From: Closterium sp. NIES-65
Taxonomy: Eukaryota > Streptophyta > Zygnematophyceae > Desmidiales > Closteriaceae
Direction of reading: 5' to 3'
Assembly: GCA_948144175.1 (NCBI GenBank)
Contig: CANXME010002655.1
Location: forward strand, 1-64,000
DNA length: 64,000 nucleotides
Below, piece after piece: positions 13,645 to 26,600 of this stretch (the first letter of the stretch is position 1; each line of letters starts with the position of its first letter). The notes under the pieces are model-generated. The model did no database searches and had not been told where the DNA came from. It worked only from the letters and a program-made list of their open reading frames with translations. Position numbers and translations under genes: made by a program.

Positions 13645-15463
13645 GGCTGGCAGTGCTGCAAGCACAGTTCTATAGGTTCCCGTACGCGCGCCGGTAGCTT
13701 GGAGCTGCAAAATGATCGCAATTAAACTCGCCTCATCGCAAGATTGTCTGCATCAGAAGGTGCGCGTTTCGGCGCCCTCTTTCCAGTGAGCGAGTCATTT
13801 TATGGAGTGCTCAGCTCGAGATAACGAACACGTGGTCGTGCCAGGGGCCATGGATTGTGCTGTCAAGATGACTCCACGTTTCATGCTCATTATCCGCGGT
13901 ATAACGCTACGCAGAAAGGCCCCACGATTATTGATATATCTGTACATTAGGTTTAAAGTGTTTTGTGCTCTACTGGTGTAATTCACCCATTTCTCACAAT
14001 TCGGTGGCGGTTGGTGGTGTTTCCTTTCAAGCCAGTTCCTCTGTGCGCGTCAACGCTGACGCCACCAACGCTGGCTATGAGGTCAGGAAGAAGCGCCACC
14101 ACAAGAGGAAACCCTGAAGGTCCCTGAGAGTCAGCCCCGTGAGTGTATCTGTGTGGTCGGCCGACCCTCGCCACGTCGGACAAGTAATCGCTCTAGAAGA
14201 TTTCCACCCCACACAGAGCCACAGCTTATCGCGTCGCCATATCGCAGCCCACCAGCCTCGGAAATTCCCGCCAGAGGTTTTTCCGCCCTCGATATTTTCC
14301 CAAATCACCATCTCGAACCCAACCATCCCATGCCTCATGAAACTGTTCTTGTACACCGTCCAATCCCTTTAGATTCCATATCAACCTAGTGGAAATCAAT
14401 GAGTGACAACCAAATACGGGCCTCGGCACAACACAACACCTTCTGTCCAGCAGAACAGAACACATCCCAGAAGCAGACCCACCCACCTCGTAGTCTCGAA
14501 ACGTGTTTCCTACGTACGCCTTTGGGCGCTTGGTTTGTGTAGACCATATCTCTAGCTGCTCTATGCTTTGCTGTACATGGTTACGACCTTTATATAACCT
14601 TAACCTTAACCCACCTCGTAGTCTCGAAATTGCCGCAAACTGTTTTGGGTCTGCTGTATCCATGCCAAGTACATAATCCACCATTTCATCACAAATACCT
14701 TTTTCCCACATACTGTAATCCTTCCTGCTCTAGCGCTCGTCCAGGCCTTGTATTGCTCGCACACACAGCTTGCGTCAAACTCGCCTTCCACCGTGTTTTT
14801 TCGTTTAGTTCCCGGTAGTTATCGTTGTAGTGGCTGGCTCTAGCCTTAGTTTCCAGGAGCTGCATCACAATGGCGCCAACAACAGGGTACGTCCTCCTCC
14901 ATGTTGTTTCTGTTTGCCTGTGAAGACGCTGCCTGGCACGCCTTAGCGTAACCCGCTTGAACAATAGTGAATAGTTACGGATGCATATTCATATGACACG
15001 TCGTTAGGCTGAATGTAGTTGAAATCGTTGTTCCGCTTTTGCGTTGATTCAGTTCAGAAACATGAATGGTGTCATCTCGCCACTGTTACGGATTTCTCTG
15101 ACCAGCTTTCATGTTTGACTTCCATATTACTGCAGGAATGGTGTCATCTCGCCACTGTTCACACTAGAAGAAGACTCTGAAGCGACTGTGGTTACTCAGT
15201 CGGAACCAACCCGCGAATTTTCCGCGTCTATCACAACTTGTTTCTTCGGTAAGCCGTAGCCGTTCAGCATCTGCGTAGGGATACTTACTAATAAACCTGC
15301 TTCTCGATGAAGCATCGCATTCTTGTAGTAATTCCCGTACCACCCAACCATTGTGGCCCCATCGTCGGGCAACAACTCCTTCAAGGAGTTCGTTCATGTT
15401 ACAAGTGTTGGCGATTGTGCATTGCCAACGTGTGAATCGACGTGTTTTCAATCTGTGCTGCAG
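13645..15463. other. Region between dehydrogenase and HAD genes; promoters and missing HAD exon 1
   Basis: The two genes diverge here, so both promoters should lie inside. The HAD first exon must end in a phase-1 donor and encode the residues before LDDTLYP, but I could not pick it out. Small duplications are visible: CACCTCGTAGTCTCGAAA at 14484 and 14611, and GAATGGTGTCATCTCGCCAC at 15064 and 15137. A 161-codon minus-strand open frame (14226-14711) matches nothing I recognise. Confidence 0.4.
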
Positions 15464-18400
15464 ATTTGGATGACACTCTGTATCCCAGTAGCGCTGGTCT
15501 CGGCCCAGCGTGTGTGAAGAACATCGAAGGTATGATTATTGACGAAATCGCTCCCAGCTTACGAATTTGTCATTTTGCCCGATATACCAAATCCACATCC
15601 TGCAAGTATCCGAAGCAGATATCCTCTTGCGCATTGTTTTGGGTCCTGGCTCATCTTCGAAAGCTAGTGAAGCCATTTGGTTATCACATTGATTCGCCAG
15701 CATTCCCTCTCCGCCCCCTCTCTCTATTCCGCCTTTCTTCCCGTCTCAGATTACATGGTTCAACGCCTGGGTTTCGCAGCAGACACCGCAGGCGAGGAGG
15801 CCATCAGGCTGTATAAGGAGCATGGCACCTCCATGGCTGGTCTCCGGGTAAGTCCCAACTTTTATAGGTCGCAGGATCGATGGGCGTAAGATCTGTCGCC
15901 AGCAAGTATTAGTCCAAAGTCTGGCACATGCGCTTAGGCACACAGCTGTTAGTGGGGGCTGCTCAGAGGTAGGCTGTGTCAGCAGTGTGGCAAGCAGCAA
16001 GTTACGTATTCTTGAAGTAATGCTTCAGTAACAAAGATGGAGGGATATTGTTGTGCCAAATATTTATACGTTGAGGGAACATAGACATATGATGTGACGC
16101 TGTCACCATGGTGTTACAGGCGATTGCACGTTTAGATGGTGCGATACCCTTGCAATAGGTGACTCCAGCTGATTTTGACCACTAATCAATAAGCACTGAT
16201 GGTCTGAATCAGTATGCTATCCACGTGGGCTGCAATGGACTGTGCCGAGCTGACATTCTCGTTTGAAATTTGTGTTGCAGGCAGAAGGTTACGCCTTCGA
16301 CTTTGATGACTGGCACGCGTGAGTTCAAACCTCCTTTGCTTCTAGAAGCACTAGTACCACCAAGTTACTGCAGGTCACATTCGTTCAAGATGCCATATCC
16401 ATCCAGGAGCCTTTTGGTTCCCTTTTCTTCCATCTGCAATCAGGAGCTCGTGTTTGCGCTCTGTTTCGTGTCTAAACTCATTCCACCTCCCATTCTCATG
16501 CGGTCCTTATGCGTTTGCGACTGTGAGTTTGCACCATCGCCTTCCTCATTCGCGTTCCTCATCTCCCCCCCGTCCTCATCTCCCCCCCCGTCCTCATCTC
16601 CCCCCCCGGTCCTCATCTCCCCCCCCGTCCTCATCTCCCCCCCCCGTCCTCATCTCCCCCCCCGTCCTCATCTCCCCCCCCCCGTCCTCATCTCCCCCCC
16701 CGTCCTCATCTCCCCCCCCGTCCTCATCTCCCCCCCCGTCCTCATCTCCCCCCCCGTCCTCATCTCCCCCCCCGTCTTCATCTCCCCCCCGTCCTCATCT
16801 CCCCCCCGTCCTCATCTCCCCCCCCGTCCCTCATCTCCCCCCCCGTCCTCATCTCCCCCCCGTCCTCATCTCCCCCCCCGTCCTCATCCCCTCCCACGTC
16901 CTCATCTCCCCGCCTTCCTCATCTCCCCGTCTTCCTCGTCACCCCGCCTTCCTCGTCCACCCCCGTCTTCCTCGTCACCCCGCCTTCCTCGTCACCCGTC
17001 TTCCTCGTCACCGTACTCCTCGTCACCCCGTCTTCCTCGTCACCCCGTCTTCCTCGTCACCCCGTCTTCCTCGTCACCCCGTCTTCCTCGTCACCCCGTC
17101 TTCCTCGTCACCCCGTCTTCCTCGTCACCCCGTCTTCCTCGTCACCCCGTCTTCCTCGTCACCCCGTCTTCCTCGTCACCCCGTCTTCCTCGTCACCCCG
17201 TCTTCCTCGTCACCCCGTCTTCCTCGTCACCCCGTCTTCCTCGTCACCCCGTCTTCCTCGTCACCCCGTCTTCCTCGTCACCCCGCCTTCCTCATCCCTG
17301 CAGGTTCGTCCACGGCCGACTGCCATACCACCTGCTGAAGCCAGACCCCGCCTTGAGGCACCTCCTTGATTCGCTTCCTCAACGCAAATTCGTAAGTCCC
17401 TCAGTTTACCAGCATCGGATCAGACGAAGCATGCGTAGTTCACGGTGGGCTTGCAGGAGCAATGGCATGGACTCCGGTCTCTGATTGCCCTCTTACATCA
17501 GTGAATGCAGTGGCTGCACGCCACTCACCATGCCTATCTGTATTGGTATCCTGAATAAGCAGCTTTATAGCACGTGCACTTGCTCACCACATGCCGCTGC
17601 TCACCACATGCCGCTGCTCACCACATGCCGCTGCTCACCACATGCCGCTGCTCACCACGTGCCGCTGCTCACCACGTGCCGCTGCTCACCACATGCCGCT
17701 GCTCACCACATGCCGCTGCTCACCACATGCCGCTGCTCACCACATGCCTCTGCTCAGTGTGGAGGGCTGTCCCAGCCCATTCGCTATCACGTCCTTTCAC
17801 CCATTCTTTTTTCCGCAACTCCCCTCCTCCACCCTTCCACCTCCGTCCGCCCATATCCCCACTCACAGGTGTTCACCAACGCTGATCGCATGCACGCTAG
17901 CCACTGCCTGCGTCTGCTGGGCCTGGAGGGCTGCTTTGATGCTGTGATTTCATTTGAAGAAGTCATGGCACAGCAACCCTCCCAGAACTTCAACCTCCGA
18001 AACAACTTCCGCCCCTCGTGCACCTCTGACACCACTCACGGTCCTGACTTCCCTAATGGCTCGGATGGATCTGACGGTTCTGACTATCTTCTGGACTCCG
18101 ACCATGGTCTGCTGCCGTCCTCCCTGCCTCCCATTCCCTCTGCCTCCTCCACTGCCTCCCTGCCCTCGGCTAACTTGTCGAGCGATTGCAGTAATGGCAG
18201 CAGTGGCAGCAGCTCTCCAGAGCGATTGCTACCAATCAGTATCCAGGATCAGCAAGAAGGACCAAGTGAGCAGCAGCAGCAGCAGCAGCAGCAGCGGGGT
18301 TTAGAGCAGCAGGAATCAAAACAGGTGAACCTCCCCCAGGTGCTACCTTTCCGCTGCAACAGTCGCCGCTGCGTCAGTGCAGATGCACTGGTGGAGCATG

Positions 18401-19479
18401 CCTCTGCACACCCTCTTACTGCACTCACTCATCGTGACGCCGCCAGGCTAGCAGCAGCTTCTCCAGCAGCAGCAGCAGCAGCAGCGCCACCACAACCAAC
18501 ACCAGCAGCAGCAGCTGCTGCAGCATCTGCAGTGGCGCAGTCGTGGATGAGTCCGGCCGGACCACTCATCTGCTGCAAGCCCCAGGCTGAGGCGTTTCAC
18601 CGCGCAGTGGTTGGCATCGCACGCGCTGACCCGCACTCATCGGTATGTCCCCGCTGCTCCCATCCTCTCTGAATTCCCGCTCTCTGCACGGCGTGCTGCT
18701 TGTGTGAAATCCCTCTTGCGCCTTCACTATGCGGCTGATGCTGACTCGGAACTCATTCGTGAGTACGCTGGTTCTTGTGCCTTGCTCGCTTCGCCACTGA
18801 CATCTGACCATTAGCACTGGCAAAATCTTCCTTTCTTTTGGTCGCAGCGAAGTAAGCCCAAAAGAAAGGTAAGTTTCAGAATCTACCTTGGCTGTCTGGC
18901 TGTGTTTATGGCGATGCCAATACTGTGTGGCACCACCTAACAAGACATGTTGCTTTCCAAACGACCCATTGCACTCTTAACTGTCCTGACTGATCCCATA
19001 TAACTATTCCGTGTCTTGTGCTGCAGATATTCTTTGATGACAGCACCCGCAACATCTCAGCGGCCAAGAGATTTGGCATGCATACAGTTCTGGTATGTCC
19101 TGCTGGGCTGAACCCTTCTCACAAGCTTGAACCCTTTTTGCCAGTGCATTTTAGTACTACTACCGTACCCATTCTCATCTTCGCTCCCCTGATGCTTCCT
19201 TGACTGGTGCTGTCACCCTACTAAAGAATGTCTCGTCGTCCCTGCTTAATGATTCCTTGACGTCTGCCTGCATATGGTTTTCATTCCATGCAGGTAGGAA
19301 CATCACAATCATCAGCAGGAGCAGATTATGTTATAGCAAACATTCATGAAATGAAGAAGCAAATTCCGGTGTTGTGGAAAGCGTCTGAGAGTAATGAGAC
19401 AGGCATAGTGACGGAAGGTGTTAAAGAGTCCCCATGCATCTGCCATCAAAGCAGAAACCTGGGCCTTGTGTTGGCATAA
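15464..19479 (+). CDS. HAD-superfamily hydrolase, pyrimidine 5'-nucleotidase-like (5' exon missing)
   Basis: Placed exons: 15464-15529, 15750-15847, 16281-16318, 17304-17391, 17869-18642, 18848-18868, 19027-19092 and 19294-19479 (TAA at 19477). Phases agree throughout, giving 444 residues plus an unfound start. HAD motif I is LDDTLYP (its first Asp comes from the previous exon junction), motif II is VFTNAD, the motif III lysine lies in CCKPQAEAF, and motif IV is FFDDSTRNI. The order and the words GYAFDFDDWH and VHGRLPYHLLKPDP match plant proteins such as At5g59480. The usual linker between EGCFDAVISFEE and CCKPQ is about 50 residues; here the 774-nt exon makes it over 150, filled with Asp/Ser, poly-Gln and poly-Ala. 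A 21-nt microexon (RSKPKRK) precedes motif IV. Expected role: dephosphorylation of nucleotides or a related phosphometabolite. Confidence 0.88.
16556..17297 (+). repeat. Two pyrimidine-rich minisatellites in HAD intron 3
   Basis: 16556-16915 repeats a CGTCCTCATCTCCCCCCC unit of about 18-20 bp. 16915-17297 repeats the 17-bp unit CTTCCTCGTCACCCCGT about 22 times. The array ends a few bases before the real acceptor at 17303, and the two units look like successive derivatives of one sequence. Confidence 0.9.
17578..17756 (+). repeat. 17-bp minisatellite, CTCACCACATGCCGCTG unit
   Basis: About 10-11 nearly identical units lie in HAD intron 4, between the KPDP exon and the FTNAD exon. Confidence 0.9.
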
Positions 19480-19560
19480 CATGTGACTGCTCAATGCTCA
19501 CCATTATTCATGACTTACCGTATTTGTCACATGCATACAAATCAAATGCCTGGTCACTCC

Positions 19561-19566
19561 AATAAA
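19561..19566 (+). terminator. Candidate polyadenylation signal of the HAD gene
   Basis: AATAAA lies 82 bases past the HAD stop codon. The FKBP gene ends tail-to-tail at 19884, leaving about 400 bases for both 3' ends. Confidence 0.5.
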
Positions 19567-19883
19567 TGAATTTTGCTCCCCCTCACCTCACTGGCAAGTG
19601 TTGCTTGAGCATCCTCACACACTAGGGTACTTCTAGTTTGATGCACCTTGCTTGGCAGATCAGTGTGCCATGCCTGTCTGATATTGAAATTCTGCTCATA
19701 TCCCGGAAAATGATTATTCTGCCATGGAACAATGCCTTACATTCGTAATGCAGCAATAGCTCCGCTCTACTAGTTGAATCAGTTTACCAGCCTGTAAGAA
19801 GCAGCACAATCCGATTCCAGAGCACTACGGTATCTCCGTAAACTCCTCAAAAGAACTTTGAAATTCACCTAAAATTACACTTC

Positions 19884-22390
19884 TCACAACTCGCGATCAT
19901 CATCTCTCTTGTAAAACTCATCATCTTCATCGAAGTCCTCGTCATCATCATCCTCCTCCCCCTGGGGGTCCGTGTCGTCAATGTCCTCATCATTGAAGTC
20001 CTCATCCTCCGGCTCCTCCTCGTCCGGCACATCCACTATGTCCACCAGCTCCGTCTCAAAGATGAGTGTCGCTCCACCTGCAGGCACGGAGGAGGGAGGA
20101 AAAGGAGGGAAGGAAGGAGGAAGGGAGGTAGGGAGGGAAGGAGAGAGGGAGGGAGGGAGGGAGGGACGGAGGGAGGGACGGAGGGAGGGAGGGAGGGAGG
20201 GAGGGAGGGAGGGAGGGAGGGAGGGAGGGAGGGAGGGAGGGAGGGAGGGAGGGAGGGAGGGAGGGAGGGAGGGAGGGAGGGAAGGGCGGGAGTTGGGGGA
20301 GGGAGGGGAAGAGAGGTGAGTGGTTGACGCCCAGCTCCTCCTCCGCCACATGCATGACATAAACCAGCTCCATTTCAAGTGTTGCGCCACCTCGCAGCAG
20401 TTTAGAGTGATGGAGGAGTATGGTGCAAGTCAAATTGCAGGGAAAGAAGGGTTTGGGGGAACAGGGGGAAGGAGGATGGAGGGTAGAGGGATGCAAGCAA
20501 GAGAAGCCGTGATAGCTTTGAAATGCCCAGTCTTTATTAACTCTCTCAATAGTTCGATTGTCTGGTGTATGCGTCAAAAGATTGCACCCAACGAGTGGAA
20601 ACACCAAAAATCAAACATCCTGTATAGATAAACCGGGGCAAACACGAATGACTTAAGCACTCACCTGGAATCTTAGGAGGAGAGCCGTTCTCGCCATAGC
20701 CCATGTGGGGCGGGATTTTGAGCTTGCGCTTCTCGCCAATGCACATGCCGAGGATGCCAATGTCCCACCCTGTCACGTGAGAGAGGGACGGTCAGGGGGA
20801 CGTTCAGAGGAATGTTCGTGCCATAGCGGTTGGACATGAATAAGGAACGCAACCATACTTCCAGACAAGGGTGTAACGAAACCGGCGCAACTTGCCTCCA
20901 AAGGTATCGCCTTGTTTGGTTTTCTTTCACTACAAGGCTTTTTGTAGGAGTTAAGACCGCCTCAAGCTCGACCGACTTTCGTGAACTTACCTAGTTATCG
21001 CATTGCTTGACAGCCAGCGATCGCACTTCTGTCTCTCACCTTTGATCACGTTGCCCATGCCAAGGCGGAACTCGAAGGGGTCGTTGCGGTCGTAGCTGGA
21101 GTCGAATTTAGTGCCATCCGTGAGCATGCCCTGCACGCGCAACGTGAGCGACAGGGTTCGACACGTCAGGACACGTCAGGATTAGGACACGTCAGAGTTA
21201 GGACAGATCGACATGTAGACTATCTGGAAGTTCTTCCGTGTGCATTCGGAAAGGCAACTGCGAATACAACGCAACGGTTACTTGGAGGGTATACAAGACT
21301 GCACTGCTCTATGCTCTCCACCCATCGCAAGCGTTGCGTGCTAACGATAACCGTGCTTTTTCTATGCTTCGCCGACTGCTGGAGAGCAATGTCTGACTTG
21401 ATCCGCGAAGACTTGTTTTTAGGGATTTCTGGAAAAAAACGAAAGTGGACCACGTACTACTAGGATCAACGAACGAGTCTGACGCAACAGGCGCGACTCT
21501 GACTTACTCCGCCACAGGACACGAATCGCATTGGAGGACCGAAATTCGCTTCCGTCATCACCCGTTCTACCAAGGTCCAAGCCACGTCAATCCGTCTTGT
21601 CGTGCTGTAAGCGTCAGTTTGCCTGACCGTGCTTCAAGCGTCAGCCCCTTAATTATGTTATAAGTGTCAGTCCGTCTAGTCGAGCTTCAGGTGTCAGTCG
21701 TTTAGTCCTACCAGACCTCTTCGTCAGTTGAAGTCCGAAAACAGTAGGTATCGCTGCAACAGGTATTCGACGACGACCTGATTCGCCGTACAATCGGCAC
21801 CACTGAATTATCGCCAGTAATATCTCACTACGTTCCTTCCCAATCCTTGCTTTCTACTCTTAATTGGCTGTTCAAAGAAACGCGACGGAACCGTGTGAGT
21901 TGATGTGCGACCCGCAATGCACGGCCCTAGATTTCTGCGTGGACGAAACAGACGCTCACCTTGTAGTGAACCTTGACAGTATCGAGGTTCTTAGCCTTGC
22001 GCGGACAGTCCTTGGGCTTGAACTGCCATCACCCACCAGGAAACACCCCACGGATCAATGGTGAAACATGATTAAGTAGTGCAATCAAGTAGTGCAGGCT
22101 GCGAACGGTGAAAGTTGCACGTGATTAGGGATATGCGATATAATGTGCGTAACATGTGCCGGTAAAGAGCCTTTGGTTTACCTTGACGCCGATCTGAAGC
22201 TGGGTGACATCCTTCTCAGTCTTCGCCGCCACTGCACAAAACAACCCGTGATGGTGGTGACTGGCCTAAAAAAAGAGGGAAAAAAAGGAGAGAAGAAAGA
22301 AAACCAGACAGCACATAGAACAAGGTGGAACTCACCGCAAAGCGCGTAAAAAATTAGCAGGGCGACGCCAGATAGCAGACGTGACGCCAT
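19884..22390 (-). CDS. ER-lumen FKBP-type peptidyl-prolyl isomerase (FKBP13/FKBP15 type)
   Basis: Six minus-strand exons with agreeing phases: 22390-22336, 22231-22182, 22022-21960, 21130-21040, 20769-20665 and 20077-19884, giving 185 residues. Exon 1 is a signal peptide ([18 protein letters not shown]). The FKBP fold follows: [10 protein letters not shown], then [53 protein letters not shown] and [13 protein letters not shown]. The C-terminus is a highly acidic tail of about 50 residues ending DDDREL. This resembles the KDEL-like retrieval ends of ER FKBPs (human FKBP2 ends RTEL), but DREL itself is inferred, not proven. The acidic tail is longer than in plant FKBP15 and could bind calcium. 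Predicted role: prolyl isomerisation during folding in the secretory pathway. Confidence 0.92.
20097..20287 (+). repeat. GAGG tetranucleotide array in the last FKBP intron
   Basis: A (GAGG)n run with a few GACGG variants starts about 20 bp beyond the last-exon acceptor. Long open frames across it on both strands are artefacts. Confidence 0.95.
20330..20396 (-). pseudogene. Decayed copy of the start of the last FKBP exon
   Basis: The minus strand reads [20 protein letters not shown], a clear relative of the real [20 protein letters not shown] at 20077-20018. It has a possible acceptor (CTGCTGCGAG) but no donor. It lies beyond the GAGG array, between the last two real exons. Confidence 0.85.
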
Positions 22391-23653
22391 ACTTGCTACT
22401 TCCTGAAAGGTTTCTCAGACTCAGATTCAAACTGAGAAATCAAGTAGCACTGCTGCACTTTCATTTTCATCCTCTCTCAGAGGATCAAATTCCTTTCAGG
22501 TCGACTGGCGAAACAGGTGGACCCGACCTGACTGGCGCCAACCTGTGAGGCTTCTCGAAGCCACTGAAGGACGGTGCAATCTTGACCGCTCATTTGCGCG
22601 GGCTTTCAAAACTGACGGATGTTTGGATGTCAGAAGGTCGGTCGGTGGGAATTGGGTTTGGGTAAGGGCGCGTGTGGTCTTACAAATCTGTGAAAGTTGA
22701 TGTTTTTAGATCGAATGTAGCATTTGAACAAAACTCGACTTTCCTTGCAGCGAAGTTCGAATCTTGGGTCTCCAACACAGACGAGTCACAATCACACACC
22801 CAAGGTCGAACACAGAGATTCGACCTTTTAGGGAAGGCGGCGAGCCGCCCGTAGGGGGTATGGGTTACCTGGTACAGCACGACACGTCAACTTAGTGTGC
22901 GACAAACTCCGCGATCTTCGCAAAGCATTCGTGATTTTCAGATGGCCTTCGTACGTGCTGAAACAACACACACTCGCCTCACGTGCACCCGCACGTTCAC
23001 CCGTGTGATTCGAGTTGAGTTCACATATGACATTCGCACTTATGTGCCCCCAAAATTCTCGTGCCTTCGCTAAAGCGTCTTGACGACAATGGCGAAGCTG
23101 GTAACCACACAAACTTCCACTTATTTTCGTAACTTGAAAATAGATCGCACGCGCCCTGATTACGGTCTTTTTGCACTGTGTTGCACTGTGCTCTCGCGAT
23201 GTGGTTACCAGAGGCAACGTCGTTCCGAAACAGCTCCGCAAGCGTTCGTATCGTTCGCAAACGTCGCAGAACCTTTGGCTGAGATATTGAACCCTACCTG
23301 TTGAAACTATTGAAAAGAGTCAACGACTGTACACCAACCAAATCTGAAAATCTTAAATCTAGCACACTAAACCTTTTCTTCTAGACACCACACTCCACAA
23401 GTAACGTTTATTACCACTTCAAATTTACGTCTCTTTCAGCGCGTTTCACGTTGCTGCGTTTTCTCCTAGTTGCTCTTACCACATGCTCTCCATTAGCAAT
23501 TATTAGCCGAAGAGAAACAGCGTCACCACTTAGACCCACCACAAATCAGCTTCGGAATAGTGGAACATAGCGTGCCTCTACGTTGAATTCTGCCATTTCA
23601 TACGTATCTGAGCTTCTTGTCATTCTTCATCCGTGACGGCAAGTGGTGGGTCC
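22391..23653. other. Shared upstream region of the FKBP and HECT-ligase genes
   Basis: The two genes are head-to-head with about 1.26 kb between their ATGs, so this should hold both promoters. I see no convincing TATA box, element or RNA gene, and the short open frames here match nothing I recognise. Confidence 0.5.
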
Positions 23654-26600
23654 ATGGGGGACGAGTATCATGAATCCTCACTCACAACGGCAGGGGCCGC
23701 TGAAGGCGGAACGGCAAAGGAGAGCTTCGCGCTCACGGTGAAAAAGTAAGGGGTTCTTGTTTGAGACATGGTATAAATGAATTCTGACGAGAGCAGACCG
23801 CGAAAAGTCACGGAAATCATAATAAATAATATGACAATCGCAGTTGTGGTGTTGCAGCTGTACCTCATCTCAAGTGTAACAATTGCAGCGATACAGCTCT
23901 AGCTCCTTATCTGGTGCTACAGTTGCAGCTCTACATTTGGTGTCAATTTTGTGCTTCTCACTTGGTCCTTGCAGCAATTTCGAGAGCCTCCATCAGCTAG
24001 GCTTCGCTCCCAACGACGCTGCAGCGCTTGCTCTGAAGATTGCCATGGGGAAAGGTTGGTGCACATGCATGCTTCTCCTTTATTGTGCTATGGATGCTTT
24101 GTGTACTCCTCTCTTTTTATTTTATCTGAAGATCGCCATGGGAAAAGGTTTGTACACATGCACGCTCCTCCCCTTTTACGGGGTACAGTCCCTCCTTTTC
24201 CCTTTCATTCTTCTTCCTTGTGCACACCCTACCTTCCCTGCTCGCATGGGCTGTTTTGCCCGCGATAACTATTGCTGGCACCTCCTTGTTATTTAGAAGC
24301 GCTAGGGTGTTATTGAAAATATATAAAACCCTTACAGTCTAGGGTGGTGCGAGAACTCTTAAATTCAACCTGACAAATCTTCTGTCGGCTACCTTTTTTT
24401 TTGTCTTTTTTTTTTTTGCGACATCATTTTTCTTCTTCTCCTTTTCTTCGTTTTATTGCCTGCGCATCCCCACTTTCTTGATTTCCCCATTAGGTTCAGT
24501 ACATTTGAAATCTCCACACACTGAATGAAGCCATGGACGAAGCTCATGTCCGAATGAAGCCATGGACGAAGCTCATGTCCGAATGAAGCCATGGACGAAG
24601 CTCATGTCCGAATGAAGCCATGGACGAAGCTCATGTCCGAATGAAGCCATGGGCGAAGCTCATGTCCGAATGAAGCCATGGACGAAGCTCATGTCCGAAT
24701 GAAGCCATGGGCGAAGCTCATGTCCGAATGAAGCCATGGACGAAGCTCATGTCCGAATGAAGCCATGGACGAAGCTCATGTCCGAATGAAGCCATGGACG
24801 AAGCTCATGTCCGAATGAAGCCATGGACGAAGCTCATGTCCGAATGAAGCCATGGACGAAGCTCGTGTCCGAATGAAGCCATGGACGAAGCCCATGTCCG
24901 AATGAAGCCATGGACGAAGCTCATGTCCGAATGAAGCCATGGACGAAGCTGATGTCCGAATGAAGCCATGGACGAAGCTCATGTCCTCACACATTGACCT
25001 CAAATCTCCTTCAATTCACAATCCTCTTGCTGCTGACATGGCATGACATACCCACTCATGCGTGCCCTTCATCCTCCGCCCTCATTCTTGGCTTGAGTGA
25101 CCCCCCCGCCCATTCCAGCGGAGCTCCTAGCAGCAATCTCCAAGGCGCGTGGCAGCAGACTTTTGAGACGCGTCTTTTTTTTTCTTTTAACGTCTCAACA
25201 AACACCAAAAAAATTATCTGCCCCATGCTTCGCTTGGTTGGTCCACACCCCACTCCAGCGGAGCTCCTAGCAGCAATCTCCAGGGCGCGTGCCAGCAGGG
25301 CAGCGAGGGCCAGCAGTGCAGCCCAGGACAGCCGCCACGTGGCAGAGCTGATCTCCAAGGTGCTGTCGTCAGCAGACGCTGTGAGCCTGGTGTTCCTCGC
25401 CATGCCGGAAGGACTTTCCAAAGGCAACCTGCTGGGTGAGTGGGGAAATGCTGTAATTTAGTGCGATAGGTAAAGTGTGGCTGATTGCGGAAACGCTGCA
25501 CGATTGGGGTGGATGAAGGGGTTTCGAGCTGGTCGACTCTAGAATTTGTGAGCCTGGTGTTCCTGGCCAGGCCGGTCTTCATAAAGGCAATTTACTGGGA
25601 GAGTGGGGAATGTGGTAGTTGAGTGTGGTGGGTGAGTGATTGAGTGGGGCATGGGAGTGTTACAGAGAGGGGTTTTGGGCATTGAGTGGAATTTCAAGTT
25701 GACTCTTAATTGAGTGAGTCTGGTGTTCCTGGGCATGCCGGAGGGGCTCTCCAAAGGCAACCTTTTGGGTGATCGAGGGAATGCGGTATGAGAGGGGTGG
25801 ATGGAGGGGTTTTGGGCATCGAGAGGTAGTGGAGGGTTAGGAGGGTGGCAGGGATGGAATATGGATGAGGAAAATGCCCTGGCGGGGCTATTTCCTTCAG
25901 TTCTCATCCCGTTTTCTGATGCATTGTCACCTAATGCATCCTTCAAAACTCTCCTGATGTCATATCGCCTCATCCGTCTCCTAATGCAATCATCTCCTCC
26001 TGTTTCATTGTTTCCACCACACCATGTGATCAGGAATCGACTCGGCGACTGTGAAGTTGTTCTACGATGGAGTGGCGAATCTGGTGAGTTGTAGAACAGA
26101 ACAGGTTCACAGGTTCACAGGTTCACATGTTCACAGGTTCACAGGTTCACAGGTTCACAGGTTCACAGGTTCCATTCACACAGCACTGTGCCAAGCGGAT
26201 TGTCTGTGCTGCTGCGCCCCTGTCACCGCTGGGGTCGCTCTCTCTTGTTGCCTCGCCCTCTCTTTTACTAGGAATATCCACGCCGTTCCAAGCCAAAGCC
26301 TCGCCCATTTAACATCCTGCTCCCTCAGTCAGTCAATCAAGCCCCCTCTCAATCCACGTGTTAGAATTAGGCTGTCAACACTTTGTGTACTATATTCTAT
26401 ATCGCGTAGGTTATTTGCGGGTTGGGTGTAGTTTGTGATCCCAACCCTATCTGGTTGGGATTCCCTCGTAATCCTGCAAATCTGCCAACTCACCAATTGG
26501 AGATTTGCTAGGATTCCCATCCCATCCTTTCCCTAGCCTTGCCCATCCCAACCTCGTTTGTACTTAAGGCCTAGTGCCTTCTTTCCTAATCAATCAGTTC

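Noticed and set aside
14226-14711. 161-codon minus-strand open frame as a gene
   Set aside because: No recognised motif, no clear splice or start context, and it contains an internal short duplication; left as unassigned.
16270-17484. 404-codon Ser/Pro-rich open frame
   Set aside because: Covers pyrimidine minisatellites in a HAD intron; only the 17304-17391 exon within it is real, together with 16281-16318 in another frame.
24523-24985. Possible CRISPR array
   Set aside because: Contiguous direct repeats without unique spacers, inside an intron of a eukaryotic gene. The same reasoning applies to 42339-43290 and 59867-60793.
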